DNA from: JACCZR01 sp963830065
GTDB taxonomy: Bacteria > Actinomycetota > Thermoleophilia > Solirubrobacterales > Thermoleophilaceae
Assembly: GCA_963830065.1 (NCBI GenBank)
Contig: CAWHLA010000010.1
Span: 124,001 to 188,000, forward strand
DNA: 64,000 nt
Direction of reading: 5' to 3'
Shown piece after piece: positions 18,423 through 28,934 of the stretch. Each line of letters starts with the position of its first letter. Position 1 is the first letter of the stretch. The translations under genes and the position numbers were made by a program. The notes under the pieces were generated by a model. It saw nothing but the letters and a program-made list of their open reading frames with translations. It had not been told where the DNA came from and searched no databases.

Positions 18423-19366
18423 GTGGCCTCCCGCTGTGGTGATTTCCGAACACCAGCGGGACGTCGCTTCGACATCCCGAGGCCTGCGCGTGGTGCGGCG
18501 CTCCGCTCGGCTCCTCGGCCGCTCGCCTTCGCCGGCAGGACCGCCTGCCCGGCCTGCGGCGCCGCGACCACCGACCCCTGGCCCGGGCCCGCACGAGCTC
18601 GACCGCGCCTACGCGCGCTACCGGCCCGACAGCGGGCGGTTCTCTGGGCGGCGGCGACGCCCTCCTGAGACGATTCGCGCGCGCAGCTGGCCGGCCGGGT
18701 GGACGCGCTCGCTCCGCCGGGCCCGGTGCTGGACGTGGGGGCGGGGGACGGCACGCTGGTCGACGCCTTGCGCGCCCGAGGCCGCGAGGCCGAGGGCCTC
18801 GAGCGGGGATCGTCCCGGAGCGACCTGCGGGACGGCGACGTCGAGTCCGTGCCCGGCGACGTGGTCGGCCGTGGTCTTCTGGCATTCGCTGGAGCATCTG
18901 CCCGCGCCCGGCGACGGCCCTGGAGCACGCCGCGCGTCACCTGCGTCCGCGGCGGCATGCTGTTCGTGGCCGTGCCGAACACCGCGAGCCTCCAGGCGCG
19001 CGCCTTCGGCGACCGGTGGTTCCACCTCGACCTTCCCCGGCACCTGGTCCACCTGCCCGCAGTCGCGCTGCTCCGGCGAGTGCGCGACCTGGGGCTGGAC
19101 GTGACCGCGCGTGAGCCACTGGCGCGGGGGCCAGGCCCTGTTCGGCTGGCTCCACGGCCTGGTGGGCAAGCTGCCCGGCCGGCCCAACCTCTACGACGCG
19201 ATCCGGCGGCCGGAGGCGCGCAGCGCGCCGATGTCGCGCGGGCGGCGCCTGGTGGCCCTGGCGGCCGGCGGTGGTCCTCGCTGCCCGTGGCGGCCGCGCG
19301 GCTACGGCCGTGGAGATCGCCGCCAGGCGCGGCGGGACCGTCTACCTGGAGGCCCGCCGTGGCTGA
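18423..19366 (+). pseudogene. Methyltransf_23-type methyltransferase, broken by several +1 indels
   Basis: Reconstructed order: a zinc-finger-like CPACGAATTD, LDRAYARYRPDSGRFSG, motif I VLDVGAGDGTLVDALRARG, VVFWHSLEHLPAPG, GGMLFVAVPNTASLQARAFG, WFHLDLPRHLVHL and a basic C-terminal region ending LEARRG. This is the C-x-x-C plus methyltransferase layout frequent in glycan loci. The chain hops forward one frame near 18645, 18682, 18864, 18916, 18949 and again around 19110-19290; each hop is explained by one surplus base. The start is uncertain (GTG 18423 or 18437). Conserved motifs remain undamaged between breaks, arguing against genuine decay. The end overlaps the GT2 start at 19359. Confidence 0.75.
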
Positions 19367-20141
19367 GCGCCCCGCCGGCCGCGTGGTGGTGGTGATGCCG
19401 GCCATGAACGCCGCCCGCACGCTGGAGCAGACCGTGCAGGCGATCCCGAGGGAATGGGTGGACGAGGTGATCCTGGTGGACGACGCCTCCAGCGACGACA
19501 CCGTGAGCCGTGGCGCGCACGCCTGCCCCTGCACGTGGTCTGGCACCCGCACAACGCCGGGCTACGGGGCCAACCAGAAGACGTGCTACCTGGAAGCGCT
19601 CCAGCGCGACGCCGACGCCGTGGTGATGCTGCATCCCGACGGGCAGTACGAGCCCGAGCTGATCGGCCGGATGGTGGAGCCGATCCTGTCGGGCGAGGCC
19701 GACCTGGTGCTGGGGTCGCGGCTGGCCCGTCCCGGCATGGCGCTCGAGAACGGCATGCCGCGCTGGAAGTACGTGGTCAACCGGGCGCTGACCAAGGTGG
19801 AGAACCGCGATCATGGGAACCGAGCTGACGGAGGCCCACACCGGCTACCGCGCCTACTCGCGGCACCTGCTGCTGACGCGTTCCGTTCCTGCGCAACTCC
19901 GCCGACTTCAGCTTCGACTCCGAGATGCTCATGCAGTCGGTGCACTTCGGGATGCGGCTGCGCGAGGTGCCCGCGCGCGGGCCGCTACTTCGACGATGCG
20001 TCCTCGGTGGGCCTGCGCAGCGGCGATCATCTACGGCGTGAAGACGCTCTGGATCGGCGTGCGGCTGATGCTGCACCGGTCCGCGGATCGTGCGCTCGAA
20101 CAAGTTCAAGTCCCCGGCCGCCAACGCCGGCGGGAAGTTGA
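19359..20141 (+). pseudogene. DPM1-like GT2 glycosyltransferase, broken by +1 indels
   Basis: Reconstructed protein: VVVVMPAMNAARTLEQTV opening, VILVDDASSDDTV, LPLHVVWHPHNAGYGANQK, ADAVVMLHPDGQYEPELI (DXD/DG site), DLVLGSRLARPG, MGTELTEAHTGYRAYSR and FDDASSVGLRS; this is the dolichol-phosphate-mannose-synthase-like GT2 pattern that makes polyprenyl-phosphate sugars. Such donors would feed the GT-C enzymes in the locus. Frame hops, always one extra base, occur near 19508, 19519, 19560, 19809, 19879, 19980, 20022 and 20082. The exact C-terminus is unclear: the TGA at 20139-20141 is one option. The GTG at 19359 starts inside the preceding gene's last codons. Confidence 0.75.
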
Positions 20142-20897
20142 GCCCCGCGGTCACCGGCGAGCGGGTGGTGACCCGGGAGGGGGGCTTCAACCCGACCTGG
20201 CAGCGCCACGTGGCGGCCTACGCGCTGTGCGAGCCGTACCTGGCGCCGGGCCGGGTGGCCGACGTGGGCTGCGGGGTCGGCCACAGCTACGAGCTGCTGG
20301 CGCCGCGGGAGACGGTGGGCGTGGACCTCGACCCGGAGGTGCTGGCAGGGCCAGGACCGCGAGACCGTGGCGGCCGACATGCGCAGCCTGCCGTTCCCCG
20401 ACGGCAGCTTCGACGGCGCGATCGCCGTGCACTCGATCGAGCACGTGCCCGACCCCGGCACGGGCGCTCGCCGAGCTCGAGCGGGTGCACCAAGGGCGGC
20501 GGCGCGTCGGTGCTGGTGACCCCCAACCGCCTGACCTTCGCGCGGGCGGACGAGATCATCGACCCCTACCACTACATCGAGTTCTCGCCGCCGGAGTTCG
20601 AGGGGCCTGCGCGAGGGGTGTTCGGCTCGGTCGAGCTGCTGGGCATCTTCGGCTCGGAGCGCTACCGCGCGCTGGTGGCGGCCGAGCACGCCAAGCTGGA
20701 CCGCGCTGCTGGCGCGAGACCCGCTGCGGCTGCGGCGACTGGTGCCCCGCCGGGTGCGTCAGCGCCTGTACGACCGGCGCCTGAGCCGCGAGCGGGCGAT
20801 CCCGATCCCGCGGCGGCGCGATCACCGTGGCCGACTTCAGCCTGGGAGCAGCGGCCTGGAGGAGGCCTGGACCTGGTGGCGGTCTGCTCGCGCCTAG
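20090..20897 (+). pseudogene. Methyltransf_11-type methyltransferase, broken by indels
   Basis: Starts at GTG 20090 with a short basic leader, then TGERVVTREGGFNPTWQRH, motif I VADVGCGVGHSYELL, GVDLDPEVL, and after breaks RSLPFPDGSFDGAIAVHSIEHVPDP, LVTPNRLTFARADEIIDPYHYIEFSP and FGSVELLGIFGSERY. This is a SAM-dependent methyltransferase of the UbiE/Methyltransf_11 kind; the 'YHYIEFSPPEFE' segment is typical of glycan-locus members. Breaks occur near 20345, 20460, 20490, 20610, 20710 and beyond. The stop at 20895-20897 follows AVCS. No catalytic-site loss is seen between the breaks. Confidence 0.74.
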
Positions 20898-20908
20898 GCT
20901 GGGCGCCG

Positions 20909-21899
20909 ATGGACTTCGACCGCTACGCCGACCACGCCGGGGAGCTGGTCCACGTCGCTGGCCAACGTGGCCGAGGTGATGATGCCCTGCCTCGAGGCCG
21001 CCGAGCGCCCGGTCGGTGGCGGAGGTGGGGCCTACGCCGGCGACCTGACCGTCTGCTGGCCGACTGGGCGGCCGGGCACGGCGGGCGGCGTGGCTGGCCG
21101 ATCGACCCCTCGCCGCAGGAGGCGCTGGTGCGCGCTGGACCGGGAGCGCGACGACGTGGAGCTGATCCGCGAGACCAGCCGGACGCGCTGCCAGACCTCG
21201 ACCTGCCCGACGCCGTGGTCATCGACGGCGACCACAACTACTGGACGGTCGCCGAGGAGCTGCGGCTGATCGCCGAGCGGGCGGGCGGCGCGGACCTGCC
21301 GCTGCTCCTGTTCCACGACGTGTGCTGGCCGCACGCTCGCCGGGACGACTACTTCGACGCCGAGCAGATCCCGGAGGCCTACCGCCATCCGCTGGTCGGC
21401 GACGCGCGGCGGCCTGACCCCGGACGACCCGGGCGTGTCGCCCCGGCGGCCTGCCGTATCCGCGCTCGGCGACGCAGCGAGGGCGGCGACCGGAAACGGG
21501 GTGCTGACGGCGGTCGAGGACTTCGTGTCGCGCGCCGCGAGGGCCTGCGTCTGGCCGTCGTGCCCGCCTTCTTCGGCCTCGGCGTGGTGTGGAGCGACGC
21601 GGGCGCCGTGGGGCGACGGCGTGGCCGACGTCGTCGGGGGCTGGGACCGCAACCCGCTGCTCGGCCGGCATGGAGGCCAACCGCGTGCACCTGCTCGCCG
21701 GCGGACACGCCATCCGACGCGAGGCCTGGGCGGCCCAGGAGCGCGATGTCGCGCCAGGAAGTGGTGCTTCGGCGGCTGCTCGAGTCGAGCGCGTTCGCGG
21801 TGGCCGAGCGGCTGTCGCGGCTGCGGGTGCGCGCCGGGCATCGCCACCGGGCAGTCGGTGATCTCCAAGGACGAGATCCGCCGCGCGCTGGGCGACTAG
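20909..21899 (+). pseudogene. CmcI-like (Methyltransf_24) methyltransferase, broken by indels
   Basis: Reconstructed ~325-residue enzyme: MDFDRYADHAGELV start, VAEVGAYAGDLT as motif I, AIDPSPQEALV, DAVVIDGDHNYWTVAEEL, LPLLLFHDVCWPHARRDDYF, GLRLAVVPAFFGLGVVW and SKDEIRRALGD at the end. The D-G-D-H segment and the FHDV..P metal-site-like motif match cephalosporin hydroxylase/CmcI-like methyltransferases. Its N-terminal half is the most fragmented part of the window: hops occur every 30-100 bases between 20950 and 21190. The stop at 21897-21899 overlaps by 4 bases the stop of the convergent glycosyltransferase. It probably methylates a glycan residue. Confidence 0.75.
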
Positions 21900-22850
21900 C
21901 GAGCTAGCCGCTCCCGCAGCCGCTCGGCCAGCAGCGAGCGCCAGCGGTTGGCGTGCCGCAGCGGCGCGGTGGCCTTCCAGGCCGGCGTCCCGGTGAGCTG
22001 CTCGAGCTCGCGCTCGTAGGGCAGCAGGCGCGGCGTCGACCCCGTGCGCGGTGGAGTAGGCGATGGTGCGGGCGGCCTCGCGCTCGGCCTCGGCCCGCCG
22101 CGCCCGTGCCTTCCAGTCCTCGGACTCCTTGCCGATGCCCGGCATCCGGCCCTCCCACTTCTCGGCGGCCTGGGTGTGGCCCTCGATCCACAGGTCGAGC
22201 TCGTCCACCAGCTCCAGCGGCTGGTGGACCTTCACGCGCAGGTCGCCGGTGCGCGACCTTCTTCCCGGCCTCCCGCGCCTGGAGGCAGATGTCGAGGTCG
22301 TAGCCGAAGCCCAGCGTGAGGGCCTCGTCGAAGCGCAGGTTCTGCACCGCCCAGGGGGAGAGGACCAGCAGCATGCCGTCGAGGCTGTCCACGTCCACCG
22401 GGGGCTGGCTGCGGGCTGGCCCACGAGAACGCGGGCAGCTCGCCGCCGCCCTGCTCGTGGTAGCTGTGAGCGACCTCGGCCGCGCTGACCTCGCCCTCCC
22501 ACCAGGCGATGCTGCGCACTCCGGTGGCCCCGGCGCACCGGCCAGCGCCACGTCGGGATCGGTCAGCGCCTCGCGAACCGGTGCGCAGAAGCCCGGGTCG
22601 GTGATCTCGGTCTCTGGGCCACCAGCACCAGCGCCTCGAGGCCGTCGGTCTTCAGCGCCAGGTCGAGCAGCAGGTTGTAGCGAGCGGCAGATCGTGCCCG
22701 CGGCGGCGATCGCGAACACCTCCGAGCCGGGCTCGCGCGGCCCTCTCGATGCCCGGCTGCGGCGTAGCGGCGGTAGGCCTCGGGGTCGGTCATCGCCGAC
22801 CCGAAGGCGATCAGGCCGGCGTCCGCCGGCGAGGCGCCGGAGCGGCGCAC
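21896..22850 (-). pseudogene. Glyco_tranf_2_5-type glycosyltransferase, copy B, broken by indels
   Basis: Second of two tandem paralogues. Reconstructed landmarks: IAFGSAMTDPEAYRRYA, REPGSEVFAIAAAGTIC, YNLLLDLALKTDGLEALVL, GVRSIAWWEGEVS, GGGELPAFSW, DSLDGMLLVLSPWAVQNLRF, GYDLDICLQAREAGKKV and AEKWEGRMPGIG, ending RERLAR. This is the actinobacterial 'glycosyltransferase like family' PF13712, in which the DG of the central motif and the WWEG motif are hallmarks. GTG at 22850 starts 40 bases inside the end of copy A. Several +1 hops are present (for example near 22775 and 22035). A more distal start or a fusion with copy A cannot be excluded. Confidence 0.72.
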
Positions 22851-23706
22851 TGACCCGCCACGACAGGCTCGAGCGTCGTCTCTTCGCGGATGCGCTCGAT
22901 GCGCTGCAGGCGGGCCTCGCCCTCCTGGAGGGCGGAGTGGGCGATCGGTCCGCGCCGCTTCGGTCTCGGCCTCGGCCCGCCGGCGCGCGTTCCTTCCAGG
23001 TGCCCGGCCCGGTGCCGATGCCCGGCATGCGCCCGTCCCACTTCTCGGCGACCGCCATGTGCGCCTGGACCCACTCCTCCTGGTCGGGGACCATCTCCAG
23101 CGGGCGGTGGTGGATCGCCCGCACGTCGGCGGTCAGCGATCTTGCGGCCCGCCTCGCGGACCTGCAGGCAGAAGTCCAGGTCGTAGCCGTGGAAGCGGCT
23201 CAGGTCCTCGTCGAAGCGGACGTTGCGCACCGTCCAGGGAGACAGGACCAGGAGGAAGCCGTCGAGCGTCTCGACCTCGCCGATGCGCGCGTAGGGCGGC
23301 GCCTCGCTCCAGTCCCAGGAGAAGGCCGGCAGGTCGCCGCCGCCATGCTCTTCGTAGCGGTTGACGAACGGGCGAGCGTTACCGAGCCCTCCCACCAGGC
23401 GATGCTGCGCACGCCGATCGCCCCGACGCAGCCCACCAGGCCCACGTCGGGGTCGGCGAGGGCGGCGCGCACCTTGGCGCACAGGTCCGGGTCCACGATC
23501 TCGGTGTCCTGGTGGACCAGCACCAGCGCCTCGAGGTCGTCGTGCGGCGCGAAGCGGTCCAGCAGGGCGTTGTAACTCTCGGCGATGGAGCCCGCGGCCG
23601 GCATGGCGTTCTACCACCGAGCCGGGCTCGGCAGCGCGGGTGATGCCGGCCGGGCGCAGCGCTCGAACACATCCGGCTTGGTGATGGCCACGCCGAAGGC
23701 GATCAT
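22811..23706 (-). pseudogene. Glyco_tranf_2_5-type glycosyltransferase, copy A, broken by indels
   Basis: First of the tandem pair. Begins MIAFGVAITKPDVFERC, then AAGSIAESYNALLDRF, LEALVLVHQDTEIVDPDLC, VGLVGCVGAIGVRSIAWWEG, GEVETLDGFLLVLSPWTVRN, FHGYDLDFCLQVREAGRKI, AIHHRPLEMVPDQEEW and AEKWDGRMPGIG, with a C-terminal coiled-coil-like RRAEAE tail. It matches copy B motif for motif. Two breaks here (near 23655 and 23370) look like one-base losses in homopolymers, whereas those near 23605 and 23138 are gains. It is divergent from the GT2 gene at 23756 with 49 bases between starts, the only obvious promoter space for both. Confidence 0.75.
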
Positions 23707-23755
23707 CGCGGCCGAGGCTATTCACGGGTCGCTGACTGACCTCGGCGGCTCGCCC

Positions 23756-24539
23756 ATGTGGAACGGAAAACAGGTCTCCGTAGTGCTGATGACCTACGCC
23801 GAGCGGGACTCGATCCGCAGCGTGATCGAGCGCTTCCTGGCCACCGGCGTGGTCGACGAGGTGCTGGTGGTGGACAACAACGCACAGCCGGGGACCCGCG
23901 AAGAGGTGGAGCAGACGACGGCGCGGATCGTGCACGAGCCCAAGCAGGGCTACGGGCACGCCACCCGGCGCGGCCTCGTCGGAGGCCACTGGCGACCTGA
24001 TCGTGCTCTCCGAGCCCGACGGCACGTTCATGCCCGAGGACGTCACCAAGCTGCTGGTCTACAGCGACGAGTGCGACGTGGTGCTGGGCACCCGCACCAC
24101 TCGGGAGATGATCTGGGCCGGGGCGAACATGGACTGGTTCCTGCGCTGGGGCAACTGGGCGGTGGCGAAGCTGATCGAGCTCTCGTTCGACACCAGCCAC
24201 CTGAGCGACGTGGGCTGCACCTACCGCGTCCTGCGCCGTCCCGCGGCCGACCTGGCCGCGCGCGAGATGCGGGTGGGCGGCAGCCACGCCGGCGTGGAGA
24301 TCATGCTGCTCACGATCGTCTCCGGCGCCCGGTTCGTCGAGGTTCCGCTGAACTACCTGCCCCGGGTGGGCGAGTCCTCGGTCACCGGGAAGCGGGTGTG
24401 GGCGATCGCGGTGGGGGTGCGCATGATCCTGCTGGCCCTGGCCTTCCGGCGCCGGAGCCATCGCCACCGCTCGCGTCCGCCGGCCCGGAGCTCCGCGGGC
24501 GTGACCTCCGAGGAGGCCCGTGAGCAGCTCCCACTTTGA
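23756..24539 (+). CDS. DPM1-like GT2 glycosyltransferase (one frameshift)
   Basis: About 260 residues after removing one surplus base near 23980. Motifs: VSVVLMTYAERDSIRSVIERF, DEVLVVDNN, EPKQGYGHATRRGL, then after the break EATGDLIVLSEPDGTFMPED (metal site), CDVVLGTRTTREM, and ELSFDTSHLSDVGCTYRV with a partly hydrophobic C-terminus (IAVGVRMILLALAF). It is a polyprenyl-phosphate-sugar synthase-like GT2 and a second donor source for the GT-C enzymes. ATG at 23756 gives a family-like start. The following methyltransferase begins at GTG 24520, inside its last seven codons. Confidence 0.8.
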
Positions 24540-25226
24540 CCGCATAGCCGGGCACTACGACCACTCGCTCCCGGCCCACGTGGTGGAGCACTACCTGCGC
24601 AAGCGCACGGCGTTCGTGCTCGACCACTGCCCCGATGGGCGACCTGCTCGACGTGGGGTGCGGCACCGGGACCCTCGCGGCCCGGCTGGCCGGCGCCGGC
24701 TACAACGCCACCGGCATCGACCCCTCGGAGGGGATGCTCGACGTGCTGCGAGCCGGGCACCCGGAGGTGCGGGCGGTCGCAGGGCTCGGGCACCGACCTG
24801 CCCTTCGGCGACGACAGCTTCGACGTGGTGATGAGCGTGGCGGTGATGCACCACGTGGCCGATCCGGGCGACGTGCGCACGGCCCTCGGCCGAGATGGTG
24901 CGCGTCTGCCGCCCGGGCGGGCGAGTCCTGCACTGGGACCACAACCCCCGCAACCCCTACTGGAGGCTCCTGATGGCCCGCGTGCCGCAGGACACCGGCG
25001 AGGAGCGGCTGGTCCCCGAGGAGGAGGTCACGAGCGCACTGCGCGCCGCCGGCGCGGAGGTGGTCCTGTCCACTCAGCTCGGGTTCGTGCCGGACTTCGT
25101 GCCCCCCAGGGCGCCTGCGCCGCGCCGCCGCGCTGGAGCGGATCTTGGAGAGGGCCCCCGCTGTTGCGCCGCCTGGCGGCGCACAACGTGATCGTGGCTA
25201 CGAGGCGGGCGGGTCGTAGACTTTGA
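24520..25226 (+). pseudogene. SAM-dependent methyltransferase (UbiE/Methyltransf_11-like), broken by indels
   Basis: Reads SSSHFDRIAGHYDHSLPAHV, then after a break near 24634 GDLLDVGCGTGTLAARLAGAG (motif I) and ATGIDPSEGMLDVL; next LPFGDDSFDVVMSVAVMHHV, MVRVCRPGGRVLHWDHNPRN and FVPDFVPPRALRRAAALERI, ending APLLRRLAAHNVIVATRRAG. Single extra bases near 24634, 24785, 24887, 25111 and 25163 explain every hop. The MHHV and DHNP motifs are well preserved. It overlaps the convergent GT39 gene by about 29 bases; the stop may be at 25217-25219 or 25224-25226 depending on how the last break is resolved. Confidence 0.76.
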
Positions 25227-26722
25227 CCAGCACGTCGAAGGCTCCCTCGAAGCGCTTGCTGGCGACCATCCGGTAGCCGCGGGGGAGGCCCTCTAGCGAA
25301 GGGCCGCCGTTGAGGTCGGTGACCACGATCACCCGCTCGCCGGGTGCCTTCGCCGCCGCGATCCGGGCCGCCTGCACCGAGCTGATCTTCGGGTCCAGGA
25401 CCCCGAAGGGACGGCTGCGGACCTGAGGCGCCCGCCCTCGCACCACCACGCGCGCGTTCTTCAGCAGCGGGTCGATGTGGCTCAGGGGGCCGGGGCTGAC
25501 CACGGCGCTCTCGTCGACCACCACATCGCCCGGCCCGGCCTGAGCGTCGACGAACTCGGCGGCGGGCTCGTAGCGGGGACGCTCGAAGCGATGGAGCAAC
25601 ATCTTCGGCCCCCCGATCACAAAGCAGCCCAGCACCAGCACCGTGGCTACCACTCGGGGGCGAAAGGTGGCCCAGGCCAGCAGCACGCTCAACGCGAGGG
25701 CGAAGTAGGGCCACGACGGGGCGAGGTTGCGCGTGCTGAAGACGGTGGTCACGCCGGTTGCGCTGAACAGGGCCGCTCCCGCGGGCGTGGCCAGCGCCAG
25801 CAGGAAGATCAGGGTCGCCGGGTGCCTGAGCATGGCGGCCGAAACCACCGGACGCACACGCCGCCGTGCGGCGATCACCGACCCGGCCGCCACGGCCACC
25901 CCGACCAGTACCGCGATCACGGCCAGGGTGCCGGGCAGCTCCCTCCCGGGGACCGCCGTGCCGTAGGGGTGGCCCACCGACCAGTGCACCAGGCTCAGGC
26001 GTATGTGCGGCAGGTCGAAGGGCTGCAGCTGGGCGAGGATGTCCGTGGTCGGAGACTGGAAGTCGCGCACCAGACCCGGCGCCCATGGGGCGAACGCCGC
26101 GGCCGCGGCCGCGCTCGCTATCAGCGCCGGCTTGCGCGCCCCGGGCCGCGCCCAGGCAATCCAGGCGAACTGGGCCACCAGCACGAACACCGCGGTGTAG
26201 TGGCAGTACATGGCCCCGCTGGCAGCACACCGCGTAGAGGGCCCACCAGCGCTTTCGGGGGTCGCCGACGGCCACGAGCGCCGCGAGGGTTGACAGCGTG
26301 ACGAAGGCCATCATCAGCGCGTAGCCGCGGGCCTCGCCGGAGTAGAAGAGCATGAAGGGGGCCAAAGCCGTGATCAGGGCCGCCACCAGGGCGCCGGCCG
26401 AGTCCATGACCCGGCGTCCGAGCGCGTAGACGAGTGGGATCGTGGCCGCGCCCACCGCCACGGACACCAGCCGCAGAAGGACGGGGCCATCGCCCAGTTG
26501 GCTCGTGAGCCAGGCGGCGAGGAAGGGCAGGGGAGGCGAGATCTCGGCGTCCGAATAGACCGTCGACAGCACGTCTCCCGGGCCGGGCTTGGAGGCGATC
26601 CACAGGGTGGCCAGCTCGTCGGCGAACACCGCTTGCTGGGCGACGATCAGCCGCAAGGCCAGCCCGAGCGCGGTGATCGCTACCACGGCCGGGGCGGGCG
26701 GAAACCGGGCGAAGCGCTTCAT
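25198..26722 (-). CDS. GT39-family membrane glycosyltransferase (one frameshift)
   Basis: About 507 residues. First helix AVVAITALGLALRLIVA, loop with the acidic pair FADELATLWI and SPPLPFLAAWL, then ALGRRVMDSAGALVAAL and YSGEARGYAL; after a single extra base near 26215 it continues CHYTAVFVLVAQFAWIAW and about eight further helices, closing with a soluble segment (IVVTDLNGG, VLVKVYDP). It is a GT-C enzyme paralogous to the gene at 9456-10877 and probably uses polyprenyl-phosphate sugar. ATG at 26722 is divergent from the ABC ATPase start at 26762; the 39-base gap contains ttgtca, a possible -35. Confidence 0.83.
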
Positions 26723-26761
26723 CGCGGGCGAACCCTACGCGGGGTTGTCACTCTTCCCGCC

Positions 26762-27982
26762 ATGCCGGACGCCGTTCCACCCGCCGACGCGCCCGTGGCC
26801 ATCGAGGCCCGGGACCTGCGCAAGGCCTTCCGCATCCCCACCCAGCGGATGGACTCCTTCAAGGAGCGGGCGCTGCACCCGCTCACCCGGGTGGAGTACC
26901 GCGAGCTGCACGCCCTGCGGGGTGTCTCGTTCGACGTCCAACGGGGCGAGTTCTTCGGGATCGTGGGCGAGAACGGCTCGGGCAAGAGCACCCTGCTGAA
27001 GCTGCTGGCCAGCATCTACGCCGCCGACTCGGGGACGGTGCGAATGGCGGGCCGGCTCGCCCCCTTCATCGAACTGGGCGTGGGCTTCAACCCCGAGCTG
27101 ACCGCGCCCGGACAACGTCGTGCTCAACGGAGTGCTCATGGGCCTATCCAAGCGCGAAGCCCAGGGCCGCCTCGACGCTGTGCTCGACTTCGCCGACCTG
27201 CACGACTTCCGCGAGCTCAAGCTGAAGAACTACTCGTCCGGGATGCTCGTGCGCCTGGCCTTCGCGGTGATGGTCCAGGCAGACGCCGACGTGATGCTGA
27301 TCGACGAGGTGCTGGCGGTGGGCGACGCCGCCTTCGCGCAGCGGTGCATGGACGTCTTCCACGAGCGCCACCGCGCCGGCAAGACGATCGTGCTCGTGAC
27401 CCACGACATGGGCACCGTGCAGGACCTGTGCCAGCGGGCGATGCTGCTCCACGAGGGCGAGGTCCAGTACATCGGCGACCCCGAGGAGACCGCTTCGCGC
27501 TACTTCCGGCTGAACTTCCAGGGCGGCCGGGGACGGGGAGGGGCTGCACGCGGTGCCCGACATCAACGCGCAGGCGCTTGGAGGCGCGGCTCGAGGACCC
27601 GGCCGGAGAACCGGGTGGAGAACGTCGAGCAGGGCGTCCCGATCGTGCTCGACGTCCTGCTCGAGGTGCGCAAGCAGCTGGTCGAGCCGAAGTTCCGCCT
27701 CCTCGTCCTGAACGCCGACGGCACGCTGGTGTTCGGCCTGACGGGGGACCTGAGCGACCAGGAGCGGGTCGAGGAGGGCGAGCGGGTGCGCATCCGAGCG
27801 GAGATCGAGAACCGCGCTGGTGCCCGGGCGCTACTTCGTGGACTGCTGGGTGAGACGGGCGCACCACGCCGCCGATCAGGCGGTGCAGGGGATCCGGCTG
27901 CTCGACTTCGCCGTGTTCGGCACCGAGGGCGGGGCAGGGGCTGGTGACCGCGCAGGCGGAGCTCTCGGCGGTGATCGAGTGA
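26762..27982 (+). pseudogene. Wzt-like ABC transporter ATP-binding protein, broken by +1 indels
   Basis: ATPase that powers export of a lipid-linked polysaccharide. Walker A GENGSGKST, the Q-loop region FIELGVGFNPELT, signature YSSGM, Walker B VMLIDEVLAVGD and H-loop THDMGT are all intact. After residue ~245 comes a beta-rich C-terminal domain (IVLDVLLEVRKQL, FRLLVLNADGTLVFGL, ALVPGRYFVDCWV) like the Wzt C-terminal glycan-recognition domain. Surplus bases near 27107, 27532, 27572, 27598, 27814 and 27940 break the frame. ATG at 26762; the end TGA at 27980-27982 overlaps the permease GTG at 27979. The C-terminal domain suggests a chemically capped glycan is recognised. Confidence 0.84.
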
Positions 27983-28827
27983 CCGACGAGGCGGCGAGGA
28001 TGGAGCTGCGCGAGGTCAGCGGGCCCTCGGCGCTGGGCGGGGGTTGGAGGCGGTCCTGGGACCTGCTCTCGCTCATAGCCGTCTCGGACTTCAAGAAGGT
28101 CTACTTCGGCACCGTCCTGGGCTACCTGTGGTCGCTGGCCCGGCCGCTGATGCTCTTCGGGGTCCTGCTGGCGGTGTTCACGCAGATCTTCCGCGTCGGG
28201 TCCCAGGTGCCGAACTATCCCGTGCTGCTGCTGTTCAACATCGTCCTCTTCGGCTTCTTCCAGGAGGCGACCACCACGGCGGTGGTGTCCATCGTCGGGC
28301 AGGAGTCCGTGGTGCGAAAGACACAGTTTCCCCGCCTCGTGATCCCCCTGGCGGTGGTGCTCACCGCCCTGTTCAACCTGGGCCTGAACTTGATCGCGGT
28401 GTTCGTGTTCATCCTCGCCTGGGGGATCGACCCCACCCCTGCGTGGCTCCTGTTCCCGGTTGCGCTCCTGGCCCTGGTGGTGCTCACCACCGCCGTCTCG
28501 ATGATCGTCTCGTCCCTCTATCCGCGCTTTCGCGACACCGCCATCATCTGGACGGTGCTGGCCACGGTCCTCTTCTACGCGTCGCCCGTGCTCTATCCGT
28601 TGGAGGTGGTGCCGGAATCACTGCGGGCGGTACTGGAGCTGAACCCGCTCGCGCCGCTTTTTGAGCTCATGCGCGTCCTCGTCGTCGACCCCACCGCTCC
28701 CGGTCCCGTCGAGGCGACCGGCGGCTGGGGCGCCGTCGCAGTCGCCGCCGCGATCTACGTGGCCATCTGTGCCTTCGCCGTGTGGATATTCCGGCGTGAA
28801 GCACCCCGAATCGCCGAGCAGCTCTGA
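27979..28827 (+). CDS. Wzm-like ABC-2 polysaccharide export permease
   Basis: 282 residues with an amphipathic N-terminus ending SDFKKVYFGTVLGYLWSLARP (the typical R/K-x-x-x-L-G-x-x-W entry of ABC-2 exporters), then six hydrophobic segments and a C-terminal AVWIFRREAPRIAEQL. VLFYASPVLYPLE in the fifth helix region is characteristic of O-antigen/teichoic-acid permeases (Wzm, TagG). It partners with the ATPase immediately upstream via a GTGA overlap. The frame is intact, in contrast to both flanking soluble proteins. Membrane location. Confidence 0.92.
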   Translation: MTDEAARMELREVSGPSALGGGWRRSWDLLSLIAVSDFKKVYFGTVLGYLWSLARPLMLFGVLLAVFTQIFRVGSQVPNYPVLLLFNIVLFGFFQEATTTAVVSIVGQESVVRKTQFPRLVIPLAVVLTALFNLGLNLIAVFVFILAWGIDPTPAWLLFPVALLALVVLTTAVSMIVSSLYPRFRDTAIIWTVLATVLFYASPVLYPLEVVPESLRAVLELNPLAPLFELMRVLVVDPTAPGPVEATGGWGAVAVAAAIYVAICAFAVWIFRREAPRIAEQL

Positions 28828-28934
28828 GGCGCGCGTCGCTCCTGATCGCGGCCGGCGTCCTGCTGGCCGGCCCAACGGTCCTCGCATTCCACTCGGGGGG
28901 CTACTTCGAGGGGCCGCGGCTGGTCGCGGCCGTC

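Noticed and set aside
15328..19104. A 3.8-kb open frame on the plus strand
   Set aside because: It strings together parts of three genes and the antisense of an intact membrane protein; long open frames are expected at this GC content.
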